Assembly (NCBI RefSeq): GCF_001039355.2
Contig: NW_019775447.1
Span: 456,722-520,721, forward strand
DNA from: Lingula anatina
Taxonomy: Eukaryota > Brachiopoda > Lingulata > Lingulida > Lingulidae
Length of the DNA stretch: 64,000 nt
Reading direction: 5' to 3'
Within the stretch, counting starts at the first letter, position 1. Each line of letters opens with the position of its first letter. The notes beneath the pieces are model-generated. The model did not search any database and had not been told where the DNA came from. It saw only the letters and a list, made by a program, of their open reading frames with translations. Shown here one piece after another: positions 25,758-36,789 of this stretch. Position numbers and translations under genes: made by a program.

Positions 25758-26031
25758 CTATAGGTTTATGGAAGCACCCCCTTCAGAGTGGAAAAATTTC
25801 ATTGTACTCTTATAAATATGCAATCTACAACCTTGAAACAGCTAAATCTAGACATAGGAACTGTTTAACTTACTGAACTGAAACCCCCATCACTTCAAAG
25901 GAATATATCCTGCAAACCTTTCCTTCTATATACTGCATTATATGTAGTCTTTTGTGTCATTGTATCCAGCTAGGCTCCAGGATTGATTTCAGTTCTTGAA
26001 CATAATTTGTTTCTTGGCTAAAATCTCCTGA

Positions 26032-26032
26032 N
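26032..26032. other. Single-N assembly join between blocks A and B
   Basis: An isolated N sits exactly where block A sequence stops and block B restarts at the beginning of the shared segment. Confidence 0.9.
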
Positions 26033-26574
26033 TATTGAACCTTCGGACTATCGCTACGGCCCCGAGACACCACCATTGGGTGCTGCTTAAAGGCCTCAAA
26101 CTGCCAAGAAAAAACTTTATTTCAGGTTAAAATTTTAAAATAATAAAATCTGGATGCTAATATATCATTGCCTGCCAATAGAGCAAGTGACTTCACACCA
26201 AAAAGGTCAAACAAATACTTTAATCGTTCTGATGTCACCAAAAGAACAGACCACATAACATAAGGAGATACTCTCAAACATAAGAATACTCCTCTCACGC
26301 TGAGCAAACTTATCTGAGATTCTTATTCTGCAAGATCATCCTACCTTCACCATTGTTTCATGTAGGTTTACCATACCAATTACACACCTAAAATAGAGGA
26401 TCAGAGAGGCGATAACGTCTCCAGGTATTGTACCACCAGCTGGAGTAAGCGCATTGGTAAGGACAAAAAAAAAAAAAAAGGACATCACCTCCAGTCTTGT
26501 GTTTGACAAGCTCTTCAAAATGCAGTAAACAATAGTTCACAATTTTTTGTTGAAAATTACAATTTATAACAAAA

Positions 26575-26990
26575 TTATGGGGAAAAGTAAAAGGTGAAAT
26601 CCAAATATGTGAAGTACGTGTGGTTCATGGTGAAAAGTAGTAAGGTCAAATTCAAGGTCACAGTTAGATTGCCAGTATATGGCATCCTACTCAAGTAAAT
26701 AGTAACTATTGGCATATCTCAGCCAGTTTTGGAGATATAAAGTTCCAAAGTTCAGTTCATGGTGAAAAACAGATCAAAGGGCAATGTCAAAGTCACAGTT
26801 AGATTAACAGTAGGCCTATATGACTTCCTATTCCAGTTTAATAGTTACTATGGGCATATCTCTGTCAGTTTTGTAGATATAATTAAGGGATGGAAAAGTG
26901 CAAAGTTCAGTTCACGGTGAAAAGTAGGTCAAAGGTCAATTTCAAGGTCACAGTTAGACTGCCAGTATATGGCTTCTCCCATCAAAATGA
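26575..26990. repeat. About 140-bp tandem repeat, three diverged units
   Basis: The phrases AAAGTTCAGTTCATGGTGAA, AAGGTCACAGTTAGATTG, CAGTATATGGC and GTTTTGTAGATATAA recur in the same order three times (starts at about 26620, 26755 and 26900). It lies within the 1.3 kb found only in block B. Confidence 0.75.
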
Positions 26991-27109
26991 AGAACAATTT
27001 TTGTCTTTCTGTAGTGTGTGCATGCCAAAAGCCAAAAAAAAAAAAAAAAACATGACCCAGTCACACAATTATAAAATGAGACTAAAATGAGGCGTGTAAC
27101 TCCCGAAAA

Positions 27110-27500
27110 TCAACTTCATGTCATTACTGTTTAACGTCCTATTCTCTCTGAAGTTAAGTGTACTCTTCCCTGATAATTTCCATATGTGTTTAATGTTACA
27201 TTTTCCAAACTTGATGAATATGAAGCAAAATACGACGTATATTATAAACGGAATGCGTGCGCACAAGAGACGATTTTATGTGGGGACTTATGCAGTTGCT
27301 GTTAAACCGCCGATTCAGAATCGCAGCGTGCTTTCGCAACTCTGTGAAATTAAGTGTACTCTTTCCTAATAATTTTTGTATGTGTTAAATGTTACATTTT
27401 CCAAAATTTATGAATACAAAGCAAAATACGATGCATATTCTAAGCGAAAAGCGTGCTCAAAAGATCGGCGTCATGTTGCCCATGTCCCAATGTAATGTTG
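27110..27500. repeat. Diverged direct repeat, two units of about 250 bp
   Basis: AAGTTAAGTGTACTCTTCCC ... GTGTTTAATGTTACATTTTCC recurs as AAATTAAGTGTACTCTTTCC ... GTGTTAAATGTTACATTTTCC, followed in both by GCAAAATACGA and an AAACGG/AAGCG-type phrase. It lies within the block-B-only segment. Confidence 0.7.
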
Positions 27501-27505
27501 TGGAC

Positions 27506-27536
<31 letters not shown>

Positions 27537-28542
27537 GACTTGACTTTCAATATGGAATATTTTTTTCCAAATCATCGTTTTTTTCCTATTTTGCTGACTG
27601 ATAAATGAAAATAAGGATTAAAATCGTGTTTTTATAACTTTTAATTATCTCTTTGATGTCATTGTGACATCAGTTCGTTAATTGAATTCGCCAGTAAAGC
27701 AGACAAAAATACATTGCCTATTTTAAGTCATATGACAACCATTGAAAGCGATATTTTGGATCTCCATATTTTCCAAATTATCGTCTTTAAAAGAGTTACA
27801 CGGCCCACAAAGGCCCCTCCTGTCAGTGTCTAGTCATAGCAACAGTCGCTGTCCCGCCTGACCTCATCTTGCTGCTACCAGAGCCTTCAAGCGGCAAGGG
27901 ATTCCTTGGGATAGGTTTTTAGAGTTTAATCTGGAATAAAATCCCAAACAACGGTTAAAACCTGTCCAATTTGGTTCAGTTTTGTTGTAAGACATGCAGA
28001 CCATTGATTCGGCGAGTAATGTCCTCCCTAAATATTGCCTATGTGGTTCAAATATGGCGATTTTGATTACCAAGGTAGCTGTTCATTCCTTTGGTTCTGT
28101 AATTTATCTGCTATTAAAAGTGCTCTGTGTGAACCTGCAATCTCATCGTGCAACCTAAAATCGTTCCTAAGGTGCCCCCTATCAAATGATAGTCAAGTGG
28201 TTCCCAGTTTATTACTTTATTTGATCTGGTTCAGGTTTTCATCAATGACATCCATTGGTGTTTTGGCACCAATGCGGTATCAACTCCAAATACTGACGCT
28301 GTCAATGACCCTAGTCACTTAGGAAGTAGCACACGCCTTGTGGTAGGCCTCTCAGTATGTATGTAAACTCGGTTTTGACCAGTTTAGCAGTACAGGTGAA
28401 ATCTGACCTCAACAAAAAAAGCCACGCGGTTTCAGTGTTCTACCCAGAAACGGTCATGGTCCCCATTTCATTAGAGAAACAGACAACGCTGTTTTGCTGT
28501 TAACAGTGGCTTCCTCAGAGGTCGCCTGGTATCCTAACCTTC

Positions 28543-28923
28543 TTAAACCAGTTTGGTGTTCGCTAAGAGCCTTGAAAAACGCGTTTTGGTGACAATTTGC
28601 CCCTCATTCAAAAAAGGACTGGGTGGATTTTGTTTCATTGCAGCATCAAATCCAGACAGACAATGAGTCCTGTACCCTGGTGGTAAGATGGCGATACATT
28701 GGGCATGGTCTCTGTGTAGTGCATCAGTCTGGGCATAACTCTGTAAAACTGTGTAGACCATTCCGTTTGACACAATAATCTGTCTTTCAATGTCTCTCTT
28801 TTTCGCGCCATTCTGGCACAGATAAACAATTTTGTAAAACGCTGCTAAACTCATTTTACGCACTGCAAAACTGACTTCTTTCATGCAAACTTTCAATTTC
28901 TTCGATGCAGTAGTTGCCGACAT
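28543..28923 (-). pseudogene. Open frame with a paired-domain-like helix-turn-helix (126 codons, block B)
   Basis: The frame is intact here. Residues about 28-62 (FYKIVYLCQNGAKKRDIE followed by RQIIVSNGMVYTVLQSY) match the PAI half of Pax/Tc1 paired-type DNA-binding domains, in which R/K-I-V-x-L, N/G-G-A/V, D-I-S/E-R, V-S-N/H-G and L-x-x-Y are conserved. Later, AAMKQNPPSPF recalls the YKRQNPTMF of the Pax RED half. No Pax beta-hairpin, no homeodomain and no DDE transposase core follow; another open frame (27864-28073) lies downstream on the same strand. It could be a decayed Pax-like retrocopy, the N-terminus of a Tc1-type transposase, or a chance match. The block A allele is frameshifted, which argues against function. 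Confidence 0.35.
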
Positions 28924-29508
28924 ATGGATACTTTTTTGACAGAACCATGCTTCCCCAAAGCCAAGCTTTGACTAGACCAAAGGAGCACCAGCCAATTAAA
29001 TCACTGCATATTACACAATGCAGCAGTGCAACAGACCTGGTAGTCAGTTAATTGGTTGTGATATCTTACATGAGTTTTTTTTTCTGAAAAATAACGCATT
29101 TTTACCTAGGTATACCTTTAAAACTGAAATATACCATATTAAATGTCAAGTCTGTATATCAACAGACAATACCTTCCTTCAGACGTCAACCAATGGGAGC
29201 CTACATTTCATGACTACTGTATAATGGAAGTACCCAATTGCAATTGGACAAGGGGTTGCTCTGGATGACCTTGGATGCTTGGATGAATGATTGTTGATAG
29301 GGCATATCCATTAGGCCAGTAAAGTTCAAATACGAAAATTAAATGGCAAAAGTTTTAAACAAGCATGTAGACCTACAACATAAAGTTCATGCTACAGCAA
29401 GAAAGTAAAGCCACCAAAACATTTTACTGTATCAAAAAATAAAATAATAATATAATGTGAAAGAATATTTTAATTCACAAACTCTCACGTTGACTTAAAC
29501 CCATCGTA

Positions 29509-29702
29509 CAAGCTGGATCAATCTAACTCTCCGGGGTTTTGCTCCAAAGAGCAATCAGGGTAATCAGCTTAACTGTCTGGCACGCCTCCTTGAGTAACTA
29601 GTGGGTAATTGACTATATTAATTACCCCCTAGCAGCTTGAGTAGCCTTGCCAGACATTTAAGCCGCTTTCACTGAATCCCCACAGAGTAAGATCGATCCA
29701 GC
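29509..29702. mobile_element. MITE family 1 copy (block B allele)
   Basis: Allelic to 23413-23593, and more complete on the left arm (CAGGGTAATCAGCTTAACTG present). Confidence 0.75.
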
Positions 29703-30257
29703 TAGTGCGATATATATATAGGCCCTATAGGTTTATGGAAGCACCCCCTTCAGAGTGGAAAAAATTTCATTGTACTCTTATAGATATGCAATCTACAACC
29801 TTGATTGCAATTGAGCAATGCTACTGAAACAGCTAAATCTAGACATAGGAACTGTTTAACTTACTGAACTGAAACCCCCATCACTTCAAAGGAATATATC
29901 CTGCAAATCTTTCCTTCTATACTGCATTATATGTAGTCTTTTGTGTCATTGTATCCAGCTAGGCTCCAGGATTGATTTCAGTTCTTGAACATAATTTGTT
30001 TCTTGGCTAAAATCTTAAAACTCAGAAAATACCAATATTGTGTAAACCTAACTGTCATTTCCCCCTAAAGTTTGGCAGCTTTGAATGTACTTGTCCTGCA
30101 TAAGTCCCCACAACATACTCACACAGTATCTTCTGGTAAGTAGTAATCAAGATCCAACCCTATTACTACTTGTACTGGTACCTTACCCTGTAAAAGAAAA
30201 TGATAAGAAAACATCCCTGAAATAGGACACTTCTAGAGACTACAAAAGATCTAGGGG

Positions 30258-30514
30258 CTCATTCACAATGAAAATTTATAAAGTTCTATATCTATGGACC
30301 AAGCTCTATTGAGACTCTCACTGAATGCAATCAGATTAACAGATCAACATCCCTCCTCTTGTTTCTAACCTACTCGTATGATCACCAGCTTTTCTGCATT
30401 CTACTCAATGCCAGGAGGAGGATTGTTAATCTGCAAATATCTGATTGCATTCAATGAGAGTCCCCGTGGAGTTAGATCGATCTAAGTAGACCGATAGTTT
30501 CATTGGGAATGAAC
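30258..30514. mobile_element. MITE family 2 copy
   Basis: Ends TCATTCACAATGAAAAT and GTTTCATTGGGAATGA are inverted. The inner arms CTGAATGCAATCAGATTAAC and CTGATTGCATTCAATGAGAG mirror each other around GCCAGGAGGAGG. Confidence 0.75.
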
Positions 30515-31047
30515 CACAAATCAATCTCCTCCAAAACCAGTATAATTTAACATAAGGTTATCAGATTATCCGGAAACTGGAATTGCCACTGGAAACCCAC
30601 CACAATCATCAACATGCCTCTGCAGTTTCCAGTATACGTAGAACCAACTAGGGACGAGTCTGCGGTGTCTCTTGAAACTAATCATCCAATAAGAATTATT
30701 CCGGGGTAATTCCCGTATTGTTACAACCCCGCATCGCGAGATATTACTCTCCACGCAAAAGCATGATATATTACACGCATCAATACGTCTCCACATCGTT
30801 AGACCTACTCCCAAGGCATCTTTTTTGAATGCCGATTAAAAAATGTACCCAGGCTTCGGGTCCCAGTATTTACAGTAGATCCTAAGGTTTTAAATAATGT
30901 TTTAACTTTTACCTTTTTCTACCTGAGTGCCTCCCATCTTTTAAAAAGCACAGCTGTTTTGAAATAGCTAAAAATGTTCAAATGCCATTTACCTGCATAT
31001 GTAATAGCTGCCGGTCTCCCCCTAGCTCTCTCCGAGTCACGTGACGC

Positions 31048-31048
<1 letters not shown>

Positions 31049-31097
<49 letters not shown>
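31049..31097. repeat. (TTA)n microsatellite followed by (TTTG)4
   Basis: A trinucleotide tract of about 16 units, then TTTGTTTGTTTG. The second copy (from 32804) is one unit longer. The perfect palindrome GTCACGTGAC lies immediately upstream at 31036-31045. Confidence 0.9.
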
Positions 31098-31572
31098 TGT
31101 TTGTTTGTTTGTTTCAGTGAAAATCTCGTTAAGCCCCCCTCAATTTTAGGTGGCAGGTGATTTGCATCTTACGTCAGGATTGCAAATATCAAATGGTGTT
31201 GGTTTATTCGTTATTATATCATAACACGGCAGTGTTATAAGTTTAAGACATAAAAATAATAATAATTCATTTTCAGAATCACTTACTAAGTGATAATAAC
31301 AACATTTTGGAATATTTCAATCTTATCTCATTAAGCAAGCAAGATGCAATAATTTTTGTGTCAGACCATGTGCTGGTGTATAGACACCATTGTAGTGAGT
31401 TCAGGAAATGACCAGTTCTGGTTGAGTCAAAATTAAATACCGATTATCGAAGAACGAGTGAAACCGTAATGTAAAGGTCACAGATCGGAACTTAGTATTT
31501 CTAATAGTTAAGTAACCGTGAGTAAAGCCCTTCTGACATGAGATGTGAGCCACCTGCCACCCTAATAATTTT

Positions 31573-31764
31573 TATAAAAAGGGTTGCAAAATCAGCGGAA
31601 ATCAGTCGGGCATTGAAATGCAGAGGTGGAACAGACGGGAAAGACATGCCAGCGACGTCAGAGAGAACGCAACCCGGCACCTTGGTAAAACTTTAACATG
31701 TCAAAGCAAAGGGGACACGGTGCTCACATCTCTTATTCCATGCACTTCGTATATGAGCAATAAA
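31573..31764 (+). promoter_or_regulatory. Candidate core promoter (TATA + initiator), possibly from an LTR
   Basis: TATAAAAA at 31573-31580 is followed 31 nt later by an initiator-like TCAGTC (A at 31604), then an ATG at 31618, a GTAAAAC donor-like sequence at 31685 and an AATAAA at 31759-31764. The octamer ATTTGCAT (31160) and a CRE-like TTACGTCA (31169) lie about 410 bp upstream. The spacing fits a TATA promoter. TATA, a short transcript and AATAAA within 200 bp would also fit a solo LTR, but I could not find matching TG...CA ends. The same set recurs in the second copy at about 33330-33522. Confidence 0.35.
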
Positions 31765-31770
31765 ACTTCC

Positions 31771-31771
31771 N
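31771..31771. other. Single-N assembly join between the two 1.75-kb copies
   Basis: An isolated N lies exactly at the boundary of the tandem duplicate. Confidence 0.9.
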
Positions 31772-32802
31772 AAAACTCAGAAAATACCAATATTGTGTAA
31801 ACCTAACTGTCATTTCCCCCTAAAGTTTGGCAGCTTTGAATGTACTTGTCCTGCATAAGTCCCCACAACATACTCACACAGTATCTTCTGGTAAGTAGTA
31901 ATCAAGATCCAACCCTATTACTACTTGTACTGGTACCTTACCCTGTAAAAGAAAATGATAAGAAAACATCCCTGAAATAGGACACTTCTAGAGACTACAA
32001 AAGATCTAGGGGCTCATTCACAATGAAAATTTATAAAGTTCTATATCTATGGACCAAGCTCTATTGAGACTCTCACTGAATGCAATCAGATTAACAGATC
32101 AACATCCCTCCTCTTGTTTCTAACCTACTCGTATGATCACCAGCTTTTCTGCATTCTACTCAATGCCAGGAGGAGGATTGTTAATCTGCAAATATCTGAT
32201 TGCATTCAATGAGAGTCCCCGTGGAGTTAGATCGATCTAAGTAGACCGATAGTTTCATTGGGAATGAACCACAAATCAATCTCCTCCAAAACCAGTATAA
32301 TTTAACATAAGGTTATCAGATTATCCGGAAACTGGAATTGCCACTGGAAACCCACCACAATCATCAACATGCCTCTGCAGTTTCCAGTATACGTAGAACC
32401 AACTAGGGACGAGTCTGCGGTGTCTCTTGAAACTAATCATCCAATAAGAATTATTCCGGGGTAATTCCCGTATTGTTACAACCCCGCATCGCGAGATATT
32501 ACTCTCCACGCAAAAGCATGATATATTACACGCATCAATACGTCTCCACATCGTTAGACCTACTCCCAAGGCATCTTTTTTGAATGCCGATTAAAAAATG
32601 TACCCAGGCTTCGGGTCCCAGTATTTACAGTAGATCCTAAGGTTTTAAATAATGTTTTAACTTTTACCTTTTTCTACCTGAGTGCCTCCCATCTTTTAAA
32701 AAGCACAGCTGTTTTGAAATAGCTAAAAATGTTCAAATGCCATTTACCTGCATATGTAATAGCTGCCGGTCTCCCCCTAGCTCTCTCCGAGTCACGTGAC
32801 GC

Positions 32803-32855
<53 letters not shown>

Positions 32856-33528
32856 TGTTTGTTTGTTTGTTTCAGTGAAAATCTCGTTAAGCCCCCCTCA
32901 ATTTTAGGTGGCAGGTGATTTGCATCTTACGTCAGGATTGCAAATATCAAATGGTGTTGGTTTATTCGTTATTATATCATAACACGGCAGTGTTATAAGT
33001 TTAAGACATAAAAATAATAATAATTCATTTTCAGAATCACTTACTAAGTGATAATAACAACATTTTGGAATATTTCAATCTTATCTCATTAAGCAAGCAA
33101 GATGCAATAATTTTTGTGTCAGACCATGTGCTGGTGTATAGACACCATTGTAGTGAGTTCAGGAAATGACCAGTTCTGGTTGAGTCAAAATTAAATACCG
33201 ATTATCGAAGAACGAGTGAAACCGTAATGTAAAGGTCACAGATCGGAACTTAGTATTTCTAATAGTTAAGTAACCGTGAGTAAAGCCCTTCTGACATGAG
33301 ATGTGAGCCACCTGCCACCCTAATAATTTTTATAAAAAGGGTTGCAAAATCAGCGGAAATCAGTCGGGCATTGAAATGCAGAGGTGGAACAGACGGGAAA
33401 GACATGCCAGCGACGTCAGAGAGAACGCAACCCGGCACCTTGGTAAAACTTTAACATGTCAAAGCAAAGGGGACACGGTGCTCACATCTCTTATTCCATG
33501 CACTTCGTATATGAGCAATAAAACTTCC
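31772..33528. repeat. 1757-bp unit, second copy
   Basis: Same content as 30017-31770, including the family 2 MITE (32013-32269), the GTCACGTGAC palindrome, the TTA microsatellite and the TATA/initiator set. It continues into unique sequence after AAACTTCC. Confidence 0.85.
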
Positions 33529-34357
33529 AAGGAGCAGAGAGAATAGCGTTAATATTGACCGTATCGTAACGCGCCGTTGCCGACCACAAAACCCCGTCAT
33601 GATATCTTTTTCTGGAGCTGTGATACAAAATTGAATATTGTAAATGGACTAGTACCTTTTTTATCATTATTTTTACTATTATTATTATTAATTATTTCCT
33701 TCCTCCCCCGACAAGGGGGTTATGTTTTTGTTCACTGAGAGTCCCCGCGGAGTTAGCTCGAACAACCCAGTATTATAGTTTTAATGTGAACGCACACTTC
33801 GAGACTATAAGTTTCTTCAAAATGTCTTTTTACGGCAATTAATAGGCTAAACGGAACGTTATATTTTATTTTTATTATTACTGAAGTATTTAGAGCAGAT
33901 GTCTGCAATAATCAAATATGGGTGATCTCGGCTGAAAAATAGATTTCCTCCCCTTTTTTGCCCAGCGATTAATATAGACCTTGGTCCCAAACCACACACA
34001 ATATTCTTTCTTCAGGCCAAATTTGAATTTGCCATTCTAGAATTTAAAAAATCATGTTAATGTTCCTCTTTTTTAGACTTAACATTCCACCCTTAACCAA
34101 CGAATGACCCTGGGCGTTTTATTTGTCCAAGTATAGACTTGTTCATTTGATAGACAACTAAACAACCTTAAAATATCTTTACACAAGATGTTATAACATG
34201 AATATTTGTCTCTCCTTCATAATTCTTAGGAGTTGTCGATCTTGTCCATTTCGTTTGAGAACCGAGTTGTTAGTTACATGAGCATTATATTATATGAGAT
34301 ACGCAGCATTCTGCAGCCTCTATGTTTTTAGTCGTTGCAGCCTAGAGAGTCCATGCC
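33529..34357. other. Intergenic, no gene recognised
   Basis: AT-rich. A short phrase at 33738-33765 (CACTGAGAGTCCCCGCGGAG) is a fragment of the family 2 MITE right arm. Confidence 0.5.
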
Positions 34358-34615
34358 TTACCTAGTTTTCGCCATTCCTATTCGTCTTCTGATCTCCTTT
34401 ACACATCTTCCAACCGACTTCAATATTGACCCGGGGTAATTGAAAGAATGAACTTGTTCAATTGGGATTTTATTGCATACTAAATCACATGCTGGAGGTT
34501 GATTTTCCTGGGAGATAACCATACTCAAGGTCTTCTTGCAGTTGATCCCCAGTCCTTCTTCCAAAGAGGCATCCCAAACAAAATCTAGGAGTCTTTTGAG
34601 GCCTTCCTTTAACGC
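34358..34615 (-). pseudogene. Non-LTR retrotransposon reverse transcriptase fragment
   Basis: On the minus strand an open stretch reads LKRLLDFVWDASLEEGLGIN, then CKKTLSMVIS, PACDLVCNKIPIEQVHSFN, YPGSILKSVG and CVKEIRRRIGMAKTR. This is the standard order for the region after the YxDD motif in many invertebrate LINE reverse transcriptases (GL-x-IN-x-KKT, F-x-YLGS, EIRRRIG-x-A). The upstream catalytic region is missing and is replaced by a (CA)n microsatellite. It is a different LINE family from the 1.4-1.9 kb fragment. Confidence 0.75.
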
Positions 34616-34620
34616 AAACG

Positions 34621-34621
34621 G

Positions 34622-34660
<39 letters not shown>

Positions 34661-34668
34661 TGTGTGTG
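34621..34668. repeat. (GT)n microsatellite
   Basis: GT dinucleotide tract abutting the LINE fragment. Confidence 0.9.
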
Positions 34669-34938
34669 GGGGGTATTTTGGCGATATTATGGTGAGTTGC
34701 ACACCATCCTTAAAAGGCATTTTAAATTTTAACTGCAAAAGGGTGAATGAAAAGGGTGCATGGGATGGCCTCTGGTCATTTCATCTATGCAGTGAAGGTC
34801 TCAATTATTATAAAAATAATACTCCCTTAAGAAAAAAGTGGTTTATAGAGCTGATTCACATTTGGTAATTATAATACCCGTGAGGGACATCCCAGGTGGT
34901 ACATTTATTGACTGCGCTTAAAGATGGGATATATATGG

Positions 34939-34940
<2 letters not shown>

Positions 34941-34974
<34 letters not shown>
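34941..34974. repeat. (TA)n microsatellite
   Basis: Pure TA tract of about 17 units. Confidence 0.9.
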
Positions 34975-34978
<4 letters not shown>

Positions 34979-35131
34979 TTCATTGGTTTAACGTGGCAGC
35001 TGTTGACTCCTCGCTAATATCTCAGCGAATTAAGATGATGGCAGGACTAACGGGTAGGGTAGCCGATCAAGAATACGAGCGATAATCCTGGTGTGCCTCA
35101 GGTTAAGCAGCTTGGTTTTAAAAACTAGGTC

Positions 35132-35240
35132 TAAGGCCCCATTCAGAATAGATGATCCGACTACTAACTGCTCCGCCGACTTAATATGGCCAACCACACT
35201 TCAAAAGAGATGCCGCTGATTTCTAATGGTCTCCCATCCT
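35132..35240. mobile_element. MITE family 3 fragment (left half)
   Basis: Contains AAGGCCCCATTCAGAATAG, CTTAATATGGCCAACC and TCTAATGGTCTCCCATCCTC, matching the left arm of the 14.2-kb copy. The right arm is absent. Confidence 0.5.
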
Positions 35241-36212
35241 CTAATTCCAAGAGGGGGATATTAGTGTGATTTTTTCAGAAACCGAAGGGGGGGGGGGGTC
35301 AGGAACCCCCTTATCCCCCCCTCTATATCCGCCACTGAATGTATCAGTAATTGTATCAGTCCATAATAACACGCGCGCTTCACTTTTTGAATTGTTTTTG
35401 ACATTTTATTTAGGTCCCAAAAATGGATTAGACGTTTCTAACAAACGTTACTTCGAGGCAGATGTTTTAGCACTAACACCGACATTAACCACATAACCCA
35501 CGAATTAACCAACTCACCGGTAAAGTATTTACCACTAACAGAGTGATTCCTGGCACTAACATTCAGGTTGTGATGGTTAATTATGTGGTTAAAATGGGAG
35601 TTAGTGCTAAAAGATCTGCGGGTGCCTAATCCTTTTATAAGGGATGTTATTGGTGTCAAACGCTTCAAATATCAGTATTTGTATTTGTAATTGTGATATT
35701 CCTATAAATCAGAACAATCTCTTGATTAGCATCATAATTAAATAAAATCACAATTTTGTACATTATGAGTAATTGTGTTATGACGACTTCACTTTAACTT
35801 AAGTAGTGTTCGAGGCTATAATTATACTTACGGACACGCAATTGCGACTGCTAAGGTTTCGAGTTAGCAGGTGGGGTGCAGTCGCCATCGCAAATAGATA
35901 TCGATCGCTATGCTTGCATGCGGTCGCAATTGCCATGTTTTCGAGTTATAGAGCCCAGATAACTTCCAGAAGCCAAGCGCACATGAAAATCAACTACCCC
36001 TCAGCTGGGGAGGAGTTTCATTCAGTTAAAGGGATAATAACTGAACCTTCGTTTTGGCCAAAAAATAAATTTTCCTGGAGTAAACAACAATTTTTCCATT
36101 CTTACCAATGGTCAATAAATCCATTTCTACATTCAAAGTTAGCCCCTGTTTTTTCTAAAAAGTTTTTTTCTTTTTTTTTCTTTTTTTTTTCTTTTTTTGT
36201 TATAATCTCTTA

Positions 36213-36398
36213 AGAGATTATTACAGAGTATAGCCAACTATGGAGGTCACGTGGTCCGATGACAAGCTCAGATATAAGAATAATAGCTGTAATTGCCATT
36301 TTTGTGATAAAACAGAATATGTCATATTTCTATAAGCTGTTTACAATGTTTTTATTGTGAAATATAGAACTCATATGAAGAGTTATTATCCCTTTAAA
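36213..36398. repeat. Interspersed repeat family 4, copy 1
   Basis: CCAACTATGGAGGTCACGTGG ... GTTTACAATGTTTTTATTG ... ACTCATATGAAGAGTTATTA matches, at about 75-80% by eye, the stretch at 44030-44222. The element type is unknown. Confidence 0.6.
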
Positions 36399-36789
36399 TA
36401 TGTATATGAAGTCAATTTTTTGCCACAAAAGCCAGCCAAATGCCAGCATATTGTTTTAAATAGTAGGCCTATAGCTACAGTAAGAGAATTACCAAAGGAC
36501 CTTGTTTAATATTAAATATCTATTTATTTATTGATATTTATTTTTACCTTAAAAATTATATTTGAACGGATTTTTATGCTGTATACATGGGGCAGAAAAG
36601 TCGGTCACATAGGCCTAAGTAGGTTAAATTTCTGACCAAAAATTTAAAGAAAGGAGCAGTGTAAACTGTGGCTGTGGCTTTTGTGGCTGATCAAGTGATT
36701 TATTCAGTTTATCCCATGACACGTCGAAGTGGTTTATATGTGTTACTGGGAATCCATGCTCCACCGACGCTGGGTTCATATGTAGGGTA

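Larger units (their letters stand above)
21285..26031. repeat. Block A: first of two allele-like copies (partner 26033-30016)
   Basis: From GAACCTTTGGACTATCG onward, block A runs colinear with block B at roughly 98-99% identity by eye, including the same MITE, the same paired-like ORF and the same flanks, up to TCTTGGCTAAAATCT. A single N (26032) separates the blocks. Differences are SNPs, 1-18 bp indels and two large indels: the 2.1-kb transposon is only in A, and 1.3 kb (26189-27494) is only in B. I infer two haplotypes of one locus joined by the assembler rather than a true segmental duplication. Confidence 0.8.
26033..30016. repeat. Block B: second allele-like copy (partner 21285-26031)
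   Basis: Colinear with block A. It begins TGAACCTTCGGACTATCG after the N and continues past the end of block A into the 30017-31770 unit. It has the empty site for the THAP element and 1.3 kb of extra sequence. Confidence 0.8.
30017..31770. repeat. 1754-bp unit, first of two virtually identical tandem copies
   Basis: Begins AAAACTCAGAAAATACC and ends ATAAAACTTCC. It repeats at 31772-33528 with, by eye, one extra TTA unit in the microsatellite as the only clear difference. The copies are split by one N (31771). I infer an unmerged contig overlap or two near-identical alleles. Confidence 0.85.

Noticed and set aside
30566-30814. 82-codon minus-strand frame, present identically in both 1.75-kb copies
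   Set aside because: Identity of the copies reflects the assembly duplicate, not selection; no recognisable motif or splice context.
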